Positions 1 to 7,696 of a DNA stretch of 9,261 nucleotides are shown one piece after another (within the stretch, counting starts at the first letter, position 1; each line of letters starts with the position of its first letter). Below the pieces are notes generated by a model that was given only the letters and a program-made list of their open reading frames with translations, did not search any database and was not told the DNA's origin. Source of the stretch: UMGS1387 sp045577475. Its GTDB lineage: Bacteria > Bacillota > Clostridia > Oscillospirales > CAG-382. Position numbers and translations under genes: made by a program. The stretch lies in contig JAZNIM010000100.1 in the NCBI GenBank assembly GCA_045577475.1, forward strand, positions 1 through 9,261. Reading direction: 5' to 3'.

Positions 1-906
1 CCAGCCGTTTTTCAGTGCATCAAGAGTGGCTTCAATCTGATACATATGTCCTGACTTGTTCATCAAAAGGGTAGACAGATTGCTTTTAGAAGTGTAGTTG
101 CCAATGGAGATTCCTGAGCACTTCGAGTCGTGAATATTATTGTCCTCAATAATCCAGCCTTTTGCCCAGTTAGGTCCGATTAAGCCGTATTGAGTAGCAG
201 TTGGAGGAGCGAACGGTGTTGCACCGTTGCAAATTTCAAAGCCTTTGACTGTAATATAATTTATGCCTGTTGTTTCGGGGAAAAAGCAGCATTTACGTAC
301 ATTGATTTCAATGCATGCATCTTTTGGATTGATTTCTCTGAAATTTACATAAATTTCCGTAGTCTTTTCATTAACAATTGCATACCAACGGTATAATGTA
401 TCTTCGGGATTTGGTCTTTTGTAGGCTTCCGGAAAAATCCATGTTTTGAAGCCGTATTCGTGTATTTCATCGGAATAAAGCTGCTCCATGGAACTTGCTT
501 CGTAGGCGGACTTTCCGTTTATATACACATCTCCCGTATGAACCTTATAGTCTTTTGGATATACAAACCAGTCTCCGAACAACTCATCACTGTAAGGATT
601 GAATTCGCCAAACAAAGTATTGTCTATAACCGTCTTATACACAGTTGAGTCTACGTTTTCCCAATCAGTAATTACTTCTGAGCCTGTAATTACAACATGC
701 TCGCCTTGTGCGGCAATATAACTTATTCCGTAACTTTCGCTTGAGCCTCCAAAACGTGGCTTAACCCATTCACGGTAAATACCTTCGTGTACAAAACAAG
801 TGTCTCCCGCCGTCATAATACTTGCCGCTTTGCCAATTGTGAGAAACGGCATATCCTCGCTTCCGCAATTAAAATCACTTCCGCTTTTTGAAACGTGATA
901 AATCAT
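1..906 (-). CDS. GH120-like beta-xylosidase, C-terminus cut by window edge
   Basis: This open frame encodes 302 residues (MIYHVSKSGSD...) and runs off the left edge, so the C-terminal half is missing. From memory it resembles the GH120 beta-xylosidase XylC of Thermoanaerobacterium: AGDT.FVHEGIYREWVKP near residues 33-50, FGEFNPY near 98-105, INVRKCCF near 203-210, and a run of ITVKGFE, APPTA, GLIGPNW and GWIIEDN near 219-260. Repeated short strand and turn segments fit a right-handed parallel beta-helix. GH120 enzymes release xylose from the non-reducing end of xylo-oligosaccharides; their catalytic acids lie in the C-terminal half, outside the window. There is no signal peptide, so a cytoplasmic site is inferred. 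The ATG at 906-904 is preceded by AAGGAG with a 6-base spacer, 14 bases after the xylB stop, which makes it the third gene of the xylAB operon. The family call is fairly firm; substrate preference is inferred. Confidence 0.85.
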   Translation of the reverse strand, partial: MIYHVSKSGSDFNCGSEDMPFLTIGKAASIMTAGDTCFVHEGIYREWVKPRFGGSSESYGISYIAAQGEHVVITGSEVITDWENVDSTVYKTVIDNTLFGEFNPYSDELFGDWFVYPKDYKVHTGDVYINGKSAYEASSMEQLYSDEIHEYGFKTWIFPEAYKRPNPEDTLYRWYAIVNEKTTEIYVNFREINPKDACIEINVRKCCFFPETTGINYITVKGFEICNGATPFAPPTATQYGLIGPNWAKGWIIEDNNIHDSKCSGISIGNYTSKSNLSTLLMNKSGHMYQIEATLDALKNGW

Positions 907-920
907 ATTTTACTCCTTAA

Positions 921-2408
921 TTAAATGTTCGACAACAGCTTGTAGCTGTCCTTCAAAGCAGGATAAAGTTCCTTGTAAACGCCGTAATACTTTATATATT
1001 TGCCATGACTGCAAGCGTCGGGAAGTGTCTTGTTCTTTTCTTTGATGCACAGATTACAGCCTTCCTCAACCGACTTGTAAACGCCTCCTGCAACACCGCC
1101 GAGGATTGCAGCACCAAGCGCCGCAGACTCATCATTTTCAAGAGTTGCAATTTCCATGTTGTATACATCGCTTATAACCTTCTGCCAGAACTTGCTTTTT
1201 CCTCCGCCTCCGCATAGAATCATGCTGTTCATTTCGATGCCGTAATCACGCAAAACATCAAGACAGTTGTACAGAGCAAGGGTGACGCCCTCTATTACCG
1301 AGCGTGCCATGTGCATCTTTGTGTGCATTGCGGACAGACCTAAGAATACACCTCTTGCATTCGAGTCAAGAATAGGCGTTCTTTCCCCCATAAGATAGGG
1401 AAGATATATAAGCTTTTCGCTTCCGATGGGAAGCTTTTCACATTCAGCATCTATTTCCTTGTAGGAATACTCTTTTGCAATGTTGTTTCTGAACCAGTTA
1501 AGCGAGAGACCTGCCGCCTGAGTGATAGCAAGCACATGCCATGTTCCCGGAACTGCTGCACAAAAAGCATTAAATCTTCCTTTGTCATCACAAGTTGGCT
1601 TTGGGGTTGGTGCAAATATTACGCCGCTTGTTCCGAGTGTGGTAAAAGCCTTGCCGACACTGCATACACCGCATCCAACTGCTGCACAAGCGTTGTCGCC
1701 GCCGCCCCCGGCAACGGGAATACCTGCACTGATTCCGCATACTTTGCTTGCTTCGTCTGTAACATATCCCGTAACATCGGGGCTTTCATATACTTTTCCT
1801 AGAAGCGACATATCTATATCAAGTGCTTTGCATACTTCCTCACTCCAATTACGGGTGTTGATGTCAAGTAACTGCATACCTGAAGCATCCGAAGCCTCTG
1901 TTGCATATTCACCCGTCAGCATAAAGCGGATGTAATCCTTGGCGAGAAGGATGTGACAGCATTTTTTATAGTTTTCAGGCTCGTGCTTTCTCACCCAAAG
2001 TATTTTTGATGCTGTGAGTGCAGGAATTGCTTTGTTGCCTGTGATTTTAACGAGCTGACTGAGTCCTACAGCATTTTCAATATCCTGACATTCCTCACCC
2101 GTTCTCTGGTCGCACCAGAGAATTGCAGGACGTATCACATTATTGTTTTCATCAAGCATAACAAGTGAATGCATTTGTCCCGAAAGACCGATGCCGGCAA
2201 TTTCTCCGCCGACAGCTTTTTTTGAAAGCTCAGAAAGGACTATCTTGCAAGCAGTCCACCAGTCCTCTGGATTTTCTTCCGCCCAGCCGTTTTGCGGTTG
2301 AAGCATCCTGTATTCTTCAAGGTGGGAGGCAATTTCCTTGCCGTCTGTGTCAAAGAGCACGCCTTTAGTACCGGAAGTTCCTACGTCAATGCCTATAATG
2401 TACTTCAT
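921..2408 (-). CDS. xylB: xylulokinase
   Basis: This 495-residue FGGY-family sugar kinase has the usual length for XylB, which phosphorylates D-xylulose with ATP to xylulose 5-phosphate, feeding the pentose phosphate or phosphoketolase route in the cytoplasm. Visible motifs are the first phosphate loop IGIDVGTSGTKG (residues 5-16), the sugar-contact segment GQMH (77-80) followed by WCDQRTG (98-104), the presumed catalytic base D238 in GGGGDNA, the second phosphate loop GTSG (259-262), GERTP (341-345) and the adenosine loop GGGGKS (400-405). The MH pair and the D-Q-R segment favour xylulose over glycerol or gluconate. The ATG at 2408-2406 is chosen because GAGGA overlapping the xylA stop lies 4 bases upstream; a TTG at 2426 would overlap xylA and has no better site. 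Only 7 bases separate it from xylA, so the two are probably translationally coupled. Confidence 0.96.
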   Translation of the reverse strand: MKYIIGIDVGTSGTKGVLFDTDGKEIASHLEEYRMLQPQNGWAEENPEDWWTACKIVLSELSKKAVGGEIAGIGLSGQMHSLVMLDENNNVIRPAILWCDQRTGEECQDIENAVGLSQLVKITGNKAIPALTASKILWVRKHEPENYKKCCHILLAKDYIRFMLTGEYATEASDASGMQLLDINTRNWSEEVCKALDIDMSLLGKVYESPDVTGYVTDEASKVCGISAGIPVAGGGGDNACAAVGCGVCSVGKAFTTLGTSGVIFAPTPKPTCDDKGRFNAFCAAVPGTWHVLAITQAAGLSLNWFRNNIAKEYSYKEIDAECEKLPIGSEKLIYLPYLMGERTPILDSNARGVFLGLSAMHTKMHMARSVIEGVTLALYNCLDVLRDYGIEMNSMILCGGGGKSKFWQKVISDVYNMEIATLENDESAALGAAILGGVAGGVYKSVEEGCNLCIKEKNKTLPDACSHGKYIKYYGVYKELYPALKDSYKLLSNI

Positions 2409-2415
2409 TTTGTCC

Positions 2416-3732
2416 TCACATTCCAAACATAATCTCGTTCATTACGTTTTCAAGATATTCCTGTCTGCCGCTGATATTAGACTTAACATCGCCTAATTTA
2501 AGAGCGTACTGTTCAAGCTCTGCCATTGTAGCTGTTCCTTCAACTATCTTCTTTCCGATACCGTCATTATAGCTTGAATATCGGTTCTTGATAAATTCAT
2601 CTATTCTGCCGTCTTTAATAATTTTATCAGCCATTTTTAAGCCGAGGGCATATGCATCCATACCCGAAATATATGATAGGAAAATGTCCTCATAAGTGTT
2701 TGAGCCTCTGCGAGTTTTTGCATCAAAGTTCAGACCGCCCTTTGTAAATCCGCCGGCTCTGAGAACCTCAAGCATGCAAAGTGTTGTGTCATAAACGTTA
2801 GTGGGGAACTGGTCGGTGTCCCAGCCGAGAAGCATGTCACCCTGATTTGCATCAATTGAACCGAACGCACCGTTTGTACGTGCAACACAAAGCTCATGGT
2901 TAAAGGTGTGACCTGCGAGTGTTGCGTGGTTTGCTTCAATGTTGAGCTTGAAATCCTTGTCAAGATCGTATTTTCTGAGGAATGAAAGAACCGTTGCACT
3001 GTCAAAGTCGTACTGATGCTTTGTGGGCTCTTTGGGTTTGGGCTCAATGTAGAAGTCACCCTTAAAGCCGATTGAACGTGCATAATCAACAGCCATCCTC
3101 ATAAGACGTGCCATGTTGCCCTGTTCAAGTGCCATGTCTGTGTTGAGAAGGGTTTCGTAGCCCTCTCTGCCGCCCCAGAATACGTAGCCTTCGCCTCCAA
3201 GCTCGGTTGTAATTTCAATAGCCTTTTTAATCTGTGCCGCTGCAAATGCGAAAACATCAGCGTTTGGTGCCGTTCCCGCACCGTGCATGTATCTTTTGTT
3301 GCCAAAGCAGTTTGCCGTACCCCAGAGAACCTTTTTGTTGTATTCTCTCATAAGCTTTTTAAGAAGTGCGGTGATTTCATCAAGTCTTTCATTGGTTTCT
3401 TTGAGCTTGTCAGCCTCGGGAGCTATATCTCTGTCGTGGAAGCAGAAATAGTCAATATCAAGCTTTTCCATAAGTTCAAAAGCAGCGTATGCCTTGTTTT
3501 TTGCAATATCCATGGGATTTGAAGCACCGTAGCTTTTGATAATTGTTTCACCGCCGAACATATCCGTACCGCCTGCACACATGGTATGCCAATAGGACAT
3601 GGCAAATCTCAACTGCTCACGCATAGTCTTGCCGCCGATAACCTCATCGGGATTGTAGAAACGGAATGCAAAGGGTGAAGATGCTTGCTTTCCCTCATAT
3701 CTGATTTTACCTATTTCTTTAAAGAATTCCAT
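2416..3732 (-). CDS. xylA: xylose isomerase (class II)
   Basis: This 438-residue protein converts D-xylose to D-xylulose and has the length of class II (long N-terminal) xylose isomerases. All key residues are visible and run two numbers below those of E. coli XylA: H99 and D102 in FCFHDRD, W186 in FWGGREG, E230 and K232 in IEPKPKEPTKHQ, E266 and H269 in IEANHA, D294, D305 and D307 in WDTDQFP, and D337 in LNFDAKTRR. These form the two divalent-metal sites and the sugar pocket, so the enzyme should be active. It starts at the ATG at 3732-3730, with GGAGG 8 bases upstream. It is the first gene of the leftward operon with xylB and the GH120-like gene, and it is divergent from an AraC-type regulator. 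No truncation or frameshift is seen. Confidence 0.98.
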   Translation of the reverse strand: MEFFKEIGKIRYEGKQASSPFAFRFYNPDEVIGGKTMREQLRFAMSYWHTMCAGGTDMFGGETIIKSYGASNPMDIAKNKAYAAFELMEKLDIDYFCFHDRDIAPEADKLKETNERLDEITALLKKLMREYNKKVLWGTANCFGNKRYMHGAGTAPNADVFAFAAAQIKKAIEITTELGGEGYVFWGGREGYETLLNTDMALEQGNMARLMRMAVDYARSIGFKGDFYIEPKPKEPTKHQYDFDSATVLSFLRKYDLDKDFKLNIEANHATLAGHTFNHELCVARTNGAFGSIDANQGDMLLGWDTDQFPTNVYDTTLCMLEVLRAGGFTKGGLNFDAKTRRGSNTYEDIFLSYISGMDAYALGLKMADKIIKDGRIDEFIKNRYSSYNDGIGKKIVEGTATMAELEQYALKLGDVKSNISGRQEYLENVMNEIMFGM

Positions 3733-3740
3733 TTATATTT

Positions 3741-3756
3741 CCTCCGTAATTAATTA
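3741..3756 (-). promoter_or_regulatory. xylA ribosome binding site and leader palindrome
   Basis: On the minus strand GGAGG (3745-3741) lies 8 bases before the xylA ATG. Just upstream of it in the leader is a perfect 10-base palindrome, TAATTAATTA (3747-3756). The palindrome is simple AT sequence, so it may be chance; it is too AT-rich for a stable hairpin but could be a protein site. Confidence 0.6.
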
Positions 3757-3772
3757 TTTCTATGCTAATTGT

Positions 3773-3801
3773 ATCATATTTTTCTTGACAAATCATGCCA
3801 A
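3773..3801 (-). promoter_or_regulatory. sigma-A promoter for xylA-xylB-GH120 operon
   Basis: Read on the minus strand, TTGGCA (3801-3796) and TATGAT (3778-3773) are separated by exactly 17 bases, each hexamer matching the consensus at 5 of 6 positions. The start of transcription is expected near 3766, giving a leader of about 34 bases with a good ribosome binding site. An alternative pair, TTGTCA with TACAAT, has a spacer of only 12 and was not used. The element lies across the promoter of the divergent regulator gene. Confidence 0.72.
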
Positions 3802-3813
3802 TTTATGTACAAT
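3785..3813 (+). promoter_or_regulatory. sigma-A promoter for AraC-phosphatase-GH20 operon
   Basis: TTGACA (3785-3790, perfect consensus) and TACAAT (3808-3813, 5 of 6) are separated by 17 bases, the ideal spacing. Transcription should start near 3820, leaving about 30 bases before the ATG at 3852. Its -35 hexamer falls inside the spacer of the leftward xylA promoter and the reverse is also true, so the two promoters cannot be filled by polymerase at the same time. Confidence 0.78.
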
Positions 3814-3851
3814 GGTAGACAGAATTTAACTTCTTTATTTTGGAGGCGGTT

Positions 3852-4616
3852 ATGTTTTACGAATCCAAGAATTCGTTGTGCGGTAATCTTATTAAGTTTG
3901 AAAGCAACGAAGATTTCTCGTTTCCGCCCCATCTTCACTCCAGCTTTGAATTGGTTGTTGTTAGAGAGGGCATAATGGAAATAACAGTGGACAAAAAGCA
4001 ATATACGGTGTCCGAAGGAAATGCACTTTTGATATTTCCAAATGAAGTACACTCTTTGAACACCCACAAGCACAGCAGTCACTTTCTGTGTATATTTTCC
4101 GAAAAACTTGTGCAGGCTTATAGCCATATATTTAGTTCAAAACGACCGAAGAACCACATGTTTATGCTCGATGAGCTTTATATAACAATGCTTGAAGAGC
4201 TTTGCAACTGCGATGATTTGTTGAGAATAAAAGGTGTGCTTTACTATCTTTGTTCTATTTTCAATGAGAAAGCAGAGTATTCCGAAAAGCCTAAAGAAAA
4301 GGATGATTTGTTGTTCTCAATATTCAAATTTGTTGAGGCAAATTATAATAAGGACTGTTCTCTTGAGGCTTTGGCAAGTGAAACCTCCTATCATAGCGTG
4401 TATCTTTCGCGATTCTTCAAAAAATGTACGGACATAACATATACAGACTATGTGAACAGATACCGTATTAATGAAGCAGAATATATTTTGAAAAATACCG
4501 ATAGAGCCATACTTCAGACTGCTTATGATTGCGGCTTTGACTCACTTCGCAGCTTTAACCGCAATTTTAAGCTTGTTACAGGTATGACTCCAAGCGAATA
4601 CCGTCATAATTCATAA
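3852..4616 (+). CDS. AraC-family transcriptional regulator, cupin sensor domain
   Basis: This 254-residue protein has the usual two-part AraC layout. The N-terminal half is a cupin-like sensor, with HLHSSFE (H27, H29, E33) and a later NEVH (H67), the pattern seen in the sugar-sensing domain of many Clostridial regulators. The C-terminal half (about 155-254) carries two helix-turn-helix units: SLEALASETSYHSVYLSRFFK (170-190), and LQTAYDCGFDS (221-231) followed by SFNRNFK (234-240) and the family signature TGMTPSEYR (243-251). The ATG at 3852 follows GGAGG with a 5-base spacer; an in-frame TTG at 3840 lies upstream of that site and is rejected. It is divergent from xylA and first in an operon with the phosphatase and GH20 genes, so it probably controls one or both units. 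The ligand is unknown; xylose or a xylo-oligosaccharide is a guess from context. Confidence 0.92.
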   Translation: MFYESKNSLCGNLIKFESNEDFSFPPHLHSSFELVVVREGIMEITVDKKQYTVSEGNALLIFPNEVHSLNTHKHSSHFLCIFSEKLVQAYSHIFSSKRPKNHMFMLDELYITMLEELCNCDDLLRIKGVLYYLCSIFNEKAEYSEKPKEKDDLLFSIFKFVEANYNKDCSLEALASETSYHSVYLSRFFKKCTDITYTDYVNRYRINEAEYILKNTDRAILQTAYDCGFDSLRSFNRNFKLVTGMTPSEYRHNS

Positions 4617-4630
4617 CGGAGGTATGTTAC

Positions 4631-5314
4631 ATGAAAATTCTTTTTGTCCGTCACGGTGCACCGAATTATAAAGATGATTGTCTTACCCCTTTGGGACACG
4701 CTCAGGCAGAAGCAGCGGCAGATAGACTTAAAGACGAAAGAATAGATTTCTTTTATGCTTCTTCCTGCGGCAGAGCATATGAAACGGCGGTACATATTGC
4801 AAACAGACACGGTAAGGAAGTCGAAAAACTGGACTTTATGCGTGAAATACAATGGGGACCCAAAGGCGGGAATCCTCATGTTGACTACAACCCTTGGATG
4901 AAGGTATCGGAAATGATAACCAACGGCGATTCGGTAATGAATCCTGACTGGGCGGAATCTGAAACGTATAAGGATAATTTTGTTTCCGAAAGAGTTAATC
5001 TTGTGGCGGAAAGCTTTGATAAGTGGTTGTCCGAATTTGGATACGAAAGATGCGGCGAGTATTATAAGGTTACAAAAGAGAATAAAAATGCAGTCCTTCT
5101 TGCAAGCCACGGCGGCTCGTCAAGCTCAGTCTTTTCACACATTTTCAATATTCCGTTTACTGCTGTAATCTCCATGTTCAGAATTAATTTTACAAGTATT
5201 ACAGAGGTTGTTTTTGAAGGAAGCAAAGGAGATATAATTGTTCCGAAACTGAACTTGTTCAATGATGCAAGACATATTGAAAATGTAGATGCTGAAATAA
5301 AATTTGAAATGTAA
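4631..5314 (+). CDS. histidine phosphatase family protein (phosphoglycerate mutase-like)
   Basis: This 227-residue protein belongs to the histidine phosphatase superfamily. The phosphate-accepting histidine is in VRHG (R7, H8, G9) at the extreme N-terminus, followed by LTPLGHAQA (18-26), SSCGRAYETA with R48, a candidate proton-donor E72 in MREIQWG, and the second catalytic histidine H160 in LASHGG. These are the residues needed for phosphate transfer, so activity is likely. The family covers cofactor-dependent phosphoglycerate mutases, fructose-bisphosphatases and broad phosphatases; the substrate cannot be told here. No signal peptide is seen, so it is cytoplasmic. GGAGG lies 8 bases before the ATG. 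It sits 14 bases after the AraC gene and 15 before the GH20 gene, so it is co-transcribed with them. A role in removing phosphate from a sugar made by this locus is an inference only. Confidence 0.9.
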   Translation: MKILFVRHGAPNYKDDCLTPLGHAQAEAAADRLKDERIDFFYASSCGRAYETAVHIANRHGKEVEKLDFMREIQWGPKGGNPHVDYNPWMKVSEMITNGDSVMNPDWAESETYKDNFVSERVNLVAESFDKWLSEFGYERCGEYYKVTKENKNAVLLASHGGSSSSVFSHIFNIPFTAVISMFRINFTSITEVVFEGSKGDIIVPKLNLFNDARHIENVDAEIKFEM

Positions 5315-5329
5315 ATTAAGGAGAGCGCT

Positions 5330-7687
5330 ATGAAAATCGGTTTACTCAACGAAATGTTAAAGGTTAACCTTGAAGGAGTAACCTTTGAAAACACTGAATC
5401 AGAGGTCGCTTTGAAGGAAAGCGGAAATCCTGCATGTGGCAGTGCTTTATCAATTGAATGGCAGACAGTAAGAAATATGCCAATATCGGTAAAGCTGAGG
5501 CTTGAAAAGGAAAGCTTTGTTGACAGAGCGGTAATAACGGTATCTAAGGAAACTTTGCTGACTAAAGTTGTGTTAAAGGACAGTAAAAATACACTTTATT
5601 CTTACTGCGCCGAAACCGGCACAATAATAACCTGCGACAAAATTGTTCTTGAAGCGGGTAGTGTTACAGACAATCTTGAAATTGTATTTGTAGGTGATTT
5701 TTCCAATATCGAAATTGAAGACATCCGTCTTTACGGCGCTCTTGAGGAGAGTGTCAATGTTTTTCCGATACCAAATGAATGTAAACTGACAGACGGCACT
5801 TTAGATGTTGAATTTTTCGACAGCTGTCAGTGTGATGATGAATTGTCAGATAAGGCGGTAAAGGTACTGTGTGAAAAGTATTATGAGCTTTGCGGCGTTA
5901 AGATTAAAAAGGTCACCGCAGGTGCTAAAATATCCTTTGTCAAAGATGAAAATATTAAAGAAGACGGATATAAGCTTATTGTTGATGATACCGGTGCAAA
6001 GATTTGTGCTTCTAATGTACGCGGTTTTGTAATTGGTGCTGAAAGCTTTATTAAGCTGGTTAAGGACGGAAAGGTGGCAAAAGCCGAAATTGCTGATGAG
6101 CCTTTCTGTAAATTCAGAGGTGTGCATCTCTACATTCCTGCATATGAAGACCTTGAATTTACAAAACGACTTGTAAAATATATGATTTCACCTCTCGGGT
6201 ATAATAATATAATTTTCAATATAGCTGGTGGCATGGAATACGAATCACATCCCGAAATCAATGATGCTGTTTGCCATGCAATGGATATGTATAATCAGGG
6301 CAAGTGGCCGCTGTTCCCGTTTGGTTCTGTTGCAGGCGGCAGGTATCTTAAAAAAGACACAATCAGAGAGCTTCTTGATTATATAAGAAGCTTCGGTATA
6401 TCCATTATTCCCGAAATACAGAGTCTTGGTCATGTTCAGTATCTGACGCAGGCATTCCCTGAAATTGCCGAGATTGACCCCGAAGCCGAAAAGAAAAAAA
6501 TTGACACACGTGCCGAGGACGCAAAGCCAAGCGAATTCTATTATCATTCATATTGTCCTTCAAATCCTAAGTCTTATGAGATAATGTATGACATAATTGA
6601 TGAGGTTGTAGACCTGTTCAAGCCTGAAGAATATGTGCATATGGGACATGATGAGGTTTATCAGCTGGGTGTGTGCCCAAAGTGTAAAGGCAAAGACCCT
6701 GCAATTCTCTACCGTGACGATGTTATGAAGCTGTATAACCACCTGAAGCAAAAGGGCATGAAGATGATACTGTGGGCGGATATGATACAGCCTGTGACGC
6801 ATTATGCATCCCGTCCTGCAATTGATATGCTTCCAAAGGACATACTATTGCTGGATTTTGTATGGTATTTCTGGCTTGATGAGGATATCGAGCTTAACCT
6901 TACCGAAAAAGGCTATACCGTGGGTATCGGAAACCTGTATTCCAGCCATTTTCCAAGATATGAAAGCAGAATAAGACATGATGGCGTAATTGGCGGACAG
7001 ATTTCTACATGGACACCAACCTGTGAAGAAAAAATCCAGAAAGAAGGCAAGTTCTTTGACATTGCATATACTGCAAACATGCTTTGGTCAAAGGATTATA
7101 TGGGTGAGTACAGACTTACCTATGACAGAATTATTTCTCGTTTAATGCCGTATTACAGACAAAGTATCAAGGGAGTAAAATATCCTTCACTTACCGAAAA
7201 CGCTGTTTCTCAAACAATTATTGAAAACAAGATAACGTTTCCTCCGGAAAGTGATGTAAAGCAGGTTAGTTGCTTTGATGTAAACGACAGCTTTGACAGT
7301 ATTATCTTCTGCCATACGGAACTGAATTTGTTGACAAAAATGCCATGGGCGGTTTGTCCTGTAGTTGCAGAATATATTCTGACATATGATGACGGCACAA
7401 CTGACTCTGTTCCGGTAACTTCAAGCGGAAATATTGCTTATTGGAACCGACGACAGAACCAACCGCACAGTCACCAGCTTTACCGTCATAACGGCTATAC
7501 AGCAGGCTATTATTCTGACGGCGTACATTCAAAGACTGCCGATGGAAGGGATGTTACGACGTATAACCTTGAATATATCCTTCCCAAAGAGAAAAAACTC
7601 AAAAAAGTTGAGCTTAAACAAAATGCCGAACATAATACAAACGTTTTCCTTTGTAAGGCTGTTGGCGTGAAAAAGTCAATTATGTAA
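5330..7687 (+). CDS. GH20-type glycoside hydrolase (beta-N-acetylhexosaminidase-like), atypical substrate loops
   Basis: This 785-residue protein has no signal peptide and is probably cytoplasmic. Residues 1-140 look like a beta-sandwich, galactose-binding-type domain ending in IEIEDIRLYGA; 143-255 fit the GH20 N-terminal alpha/beta domain; 259-610 fit the GH20 barrel; 640-785 form an unidentified C-terminal domain. Barrel landmarks are CKFRGVH (R263), IIPEIQSLGH (H368), the acid pair D441-E442 in HMGHDEVY, W482 in ILWADM and W561 in GGQISTW. GH20 enzymes use the Asp-Glu pair for substrate-assisted cleavage of terminal GlcNAc or GalNAc. The usual HWHLTDDQ-type segment after the first strand is replaced by IIFNIAGGMEYE, and the usual YLD segment is not evident, so specificity may differ. 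AAGGAG sits 6 bases before the ATG. It is last in its operon and is followed by a terminator. Family placement is firm; the substrate is open. Confidence 0.85.
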   Translation: MKIGLLNEMLKVNLEGVTFENTESEVALKESGNPACGSALSIEWQTVRNMPISVKLRLEKESFVDRAVITVSKETLLTKVVLKDSKNTLYSYCAETGTIITCDKIVLEAGSVTDNLEIVFVGDFSNIEIEDIRLYGALEESVNVFPIPNECKLTDGTLDVEFFDSCQCDDELSDKAVKVLCEKYYELCGVKIKKVTAGAKISFVKDENIKEDGYKLIVDDTGAKICASNVRGFVIGAESFIKLVKDGKVAKAEIADEPFCKFRGVHLYIPAYEDLEFTKRLVKYMISPLGYNNIIFNIAGGMEYESHPEINDAVCHAMDMYNQGKWPLFPFGSVAGGRYLKKDTIRELLDYIRSFGISIIPEIQSLGHVQYLTQAFPEIAEIDPEAEKKKIDTRAEDAKPSEFYYHSYCPSNPKSYEIMYDIIDEVVDLFKPEEYVHMGHDEVYQLGVCPKCKGKDPAILYRDDVMKLYNHLKQKGMKMILWADMIQPVTHYASRPAIDMLPKDILLLDFVWYFWLDEDIELNLTEKGYTVGIGNLYSSHFPRYESRIRHDGVIGGQISTWTPTCEEKIQKEGKFFDIAYTANMLWSKDYMGEYRLTYDRIISRLMPYYRQSIKGVKYPSLTENAVSQTIIENKITFPPESDVKQVSCFDVNDSFDSIIFCHTELNLLTKMPWAVCPVVAEYILTYDDGTTDSVPVTSSGNIAYWNRRQNQPHSHQLYRHNGYTAGYYSDGVHSKTADGRDVTTYNLEYILPKEKKLKKVELKQNAEHNTNVFLCKAVGVKKSIM

Positions 7688-7696
7688 ATGAAATAA

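Noticed and set aside
190..648. Two short plus-strand open frames opposite the GH120-like gene
   Set aside because: They are antisense to a continuous frame with strong GH120-like motifs and lack ribosome binding sites.
1522..1935. 137-residue open frame on the plus strand inside xylB
   Set aside because: It lies opposite the well-conserved kinase motifs, and its Pro/Ser/Ala-rich composition is what the reverse of such coding DNA gives.
2409..2426. Upstream TTG start for xylulokinase, adding six residues
   Set aside because: It would overlap the end of xylA, and the added residues precede the conserved MKYIIGID start; the ATG at 2408 has its own GAGGA site.
3768..3791. Alternative leftward promoter TTGTCA with TACAAT for xylA
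   Set aside because: The spacer is only 12 bases, too short for sigma-A; TTGGCA with TATGAT at 17 bases fits far better.
3840..3851. Upstream TTG start for the first AraC gene
   Set aside because: The TTG overlaps the start of the GGAGG ribosome binding site, which is correctly spaced for the ATG at 3852.
4604..5110. 168-residue open frame on the minus strand inside the phosphatase gene
   Set aside because: It is antisense to a gene with clear catalytic motifs, has no ribosome binding site noted, and its product resembles no family.
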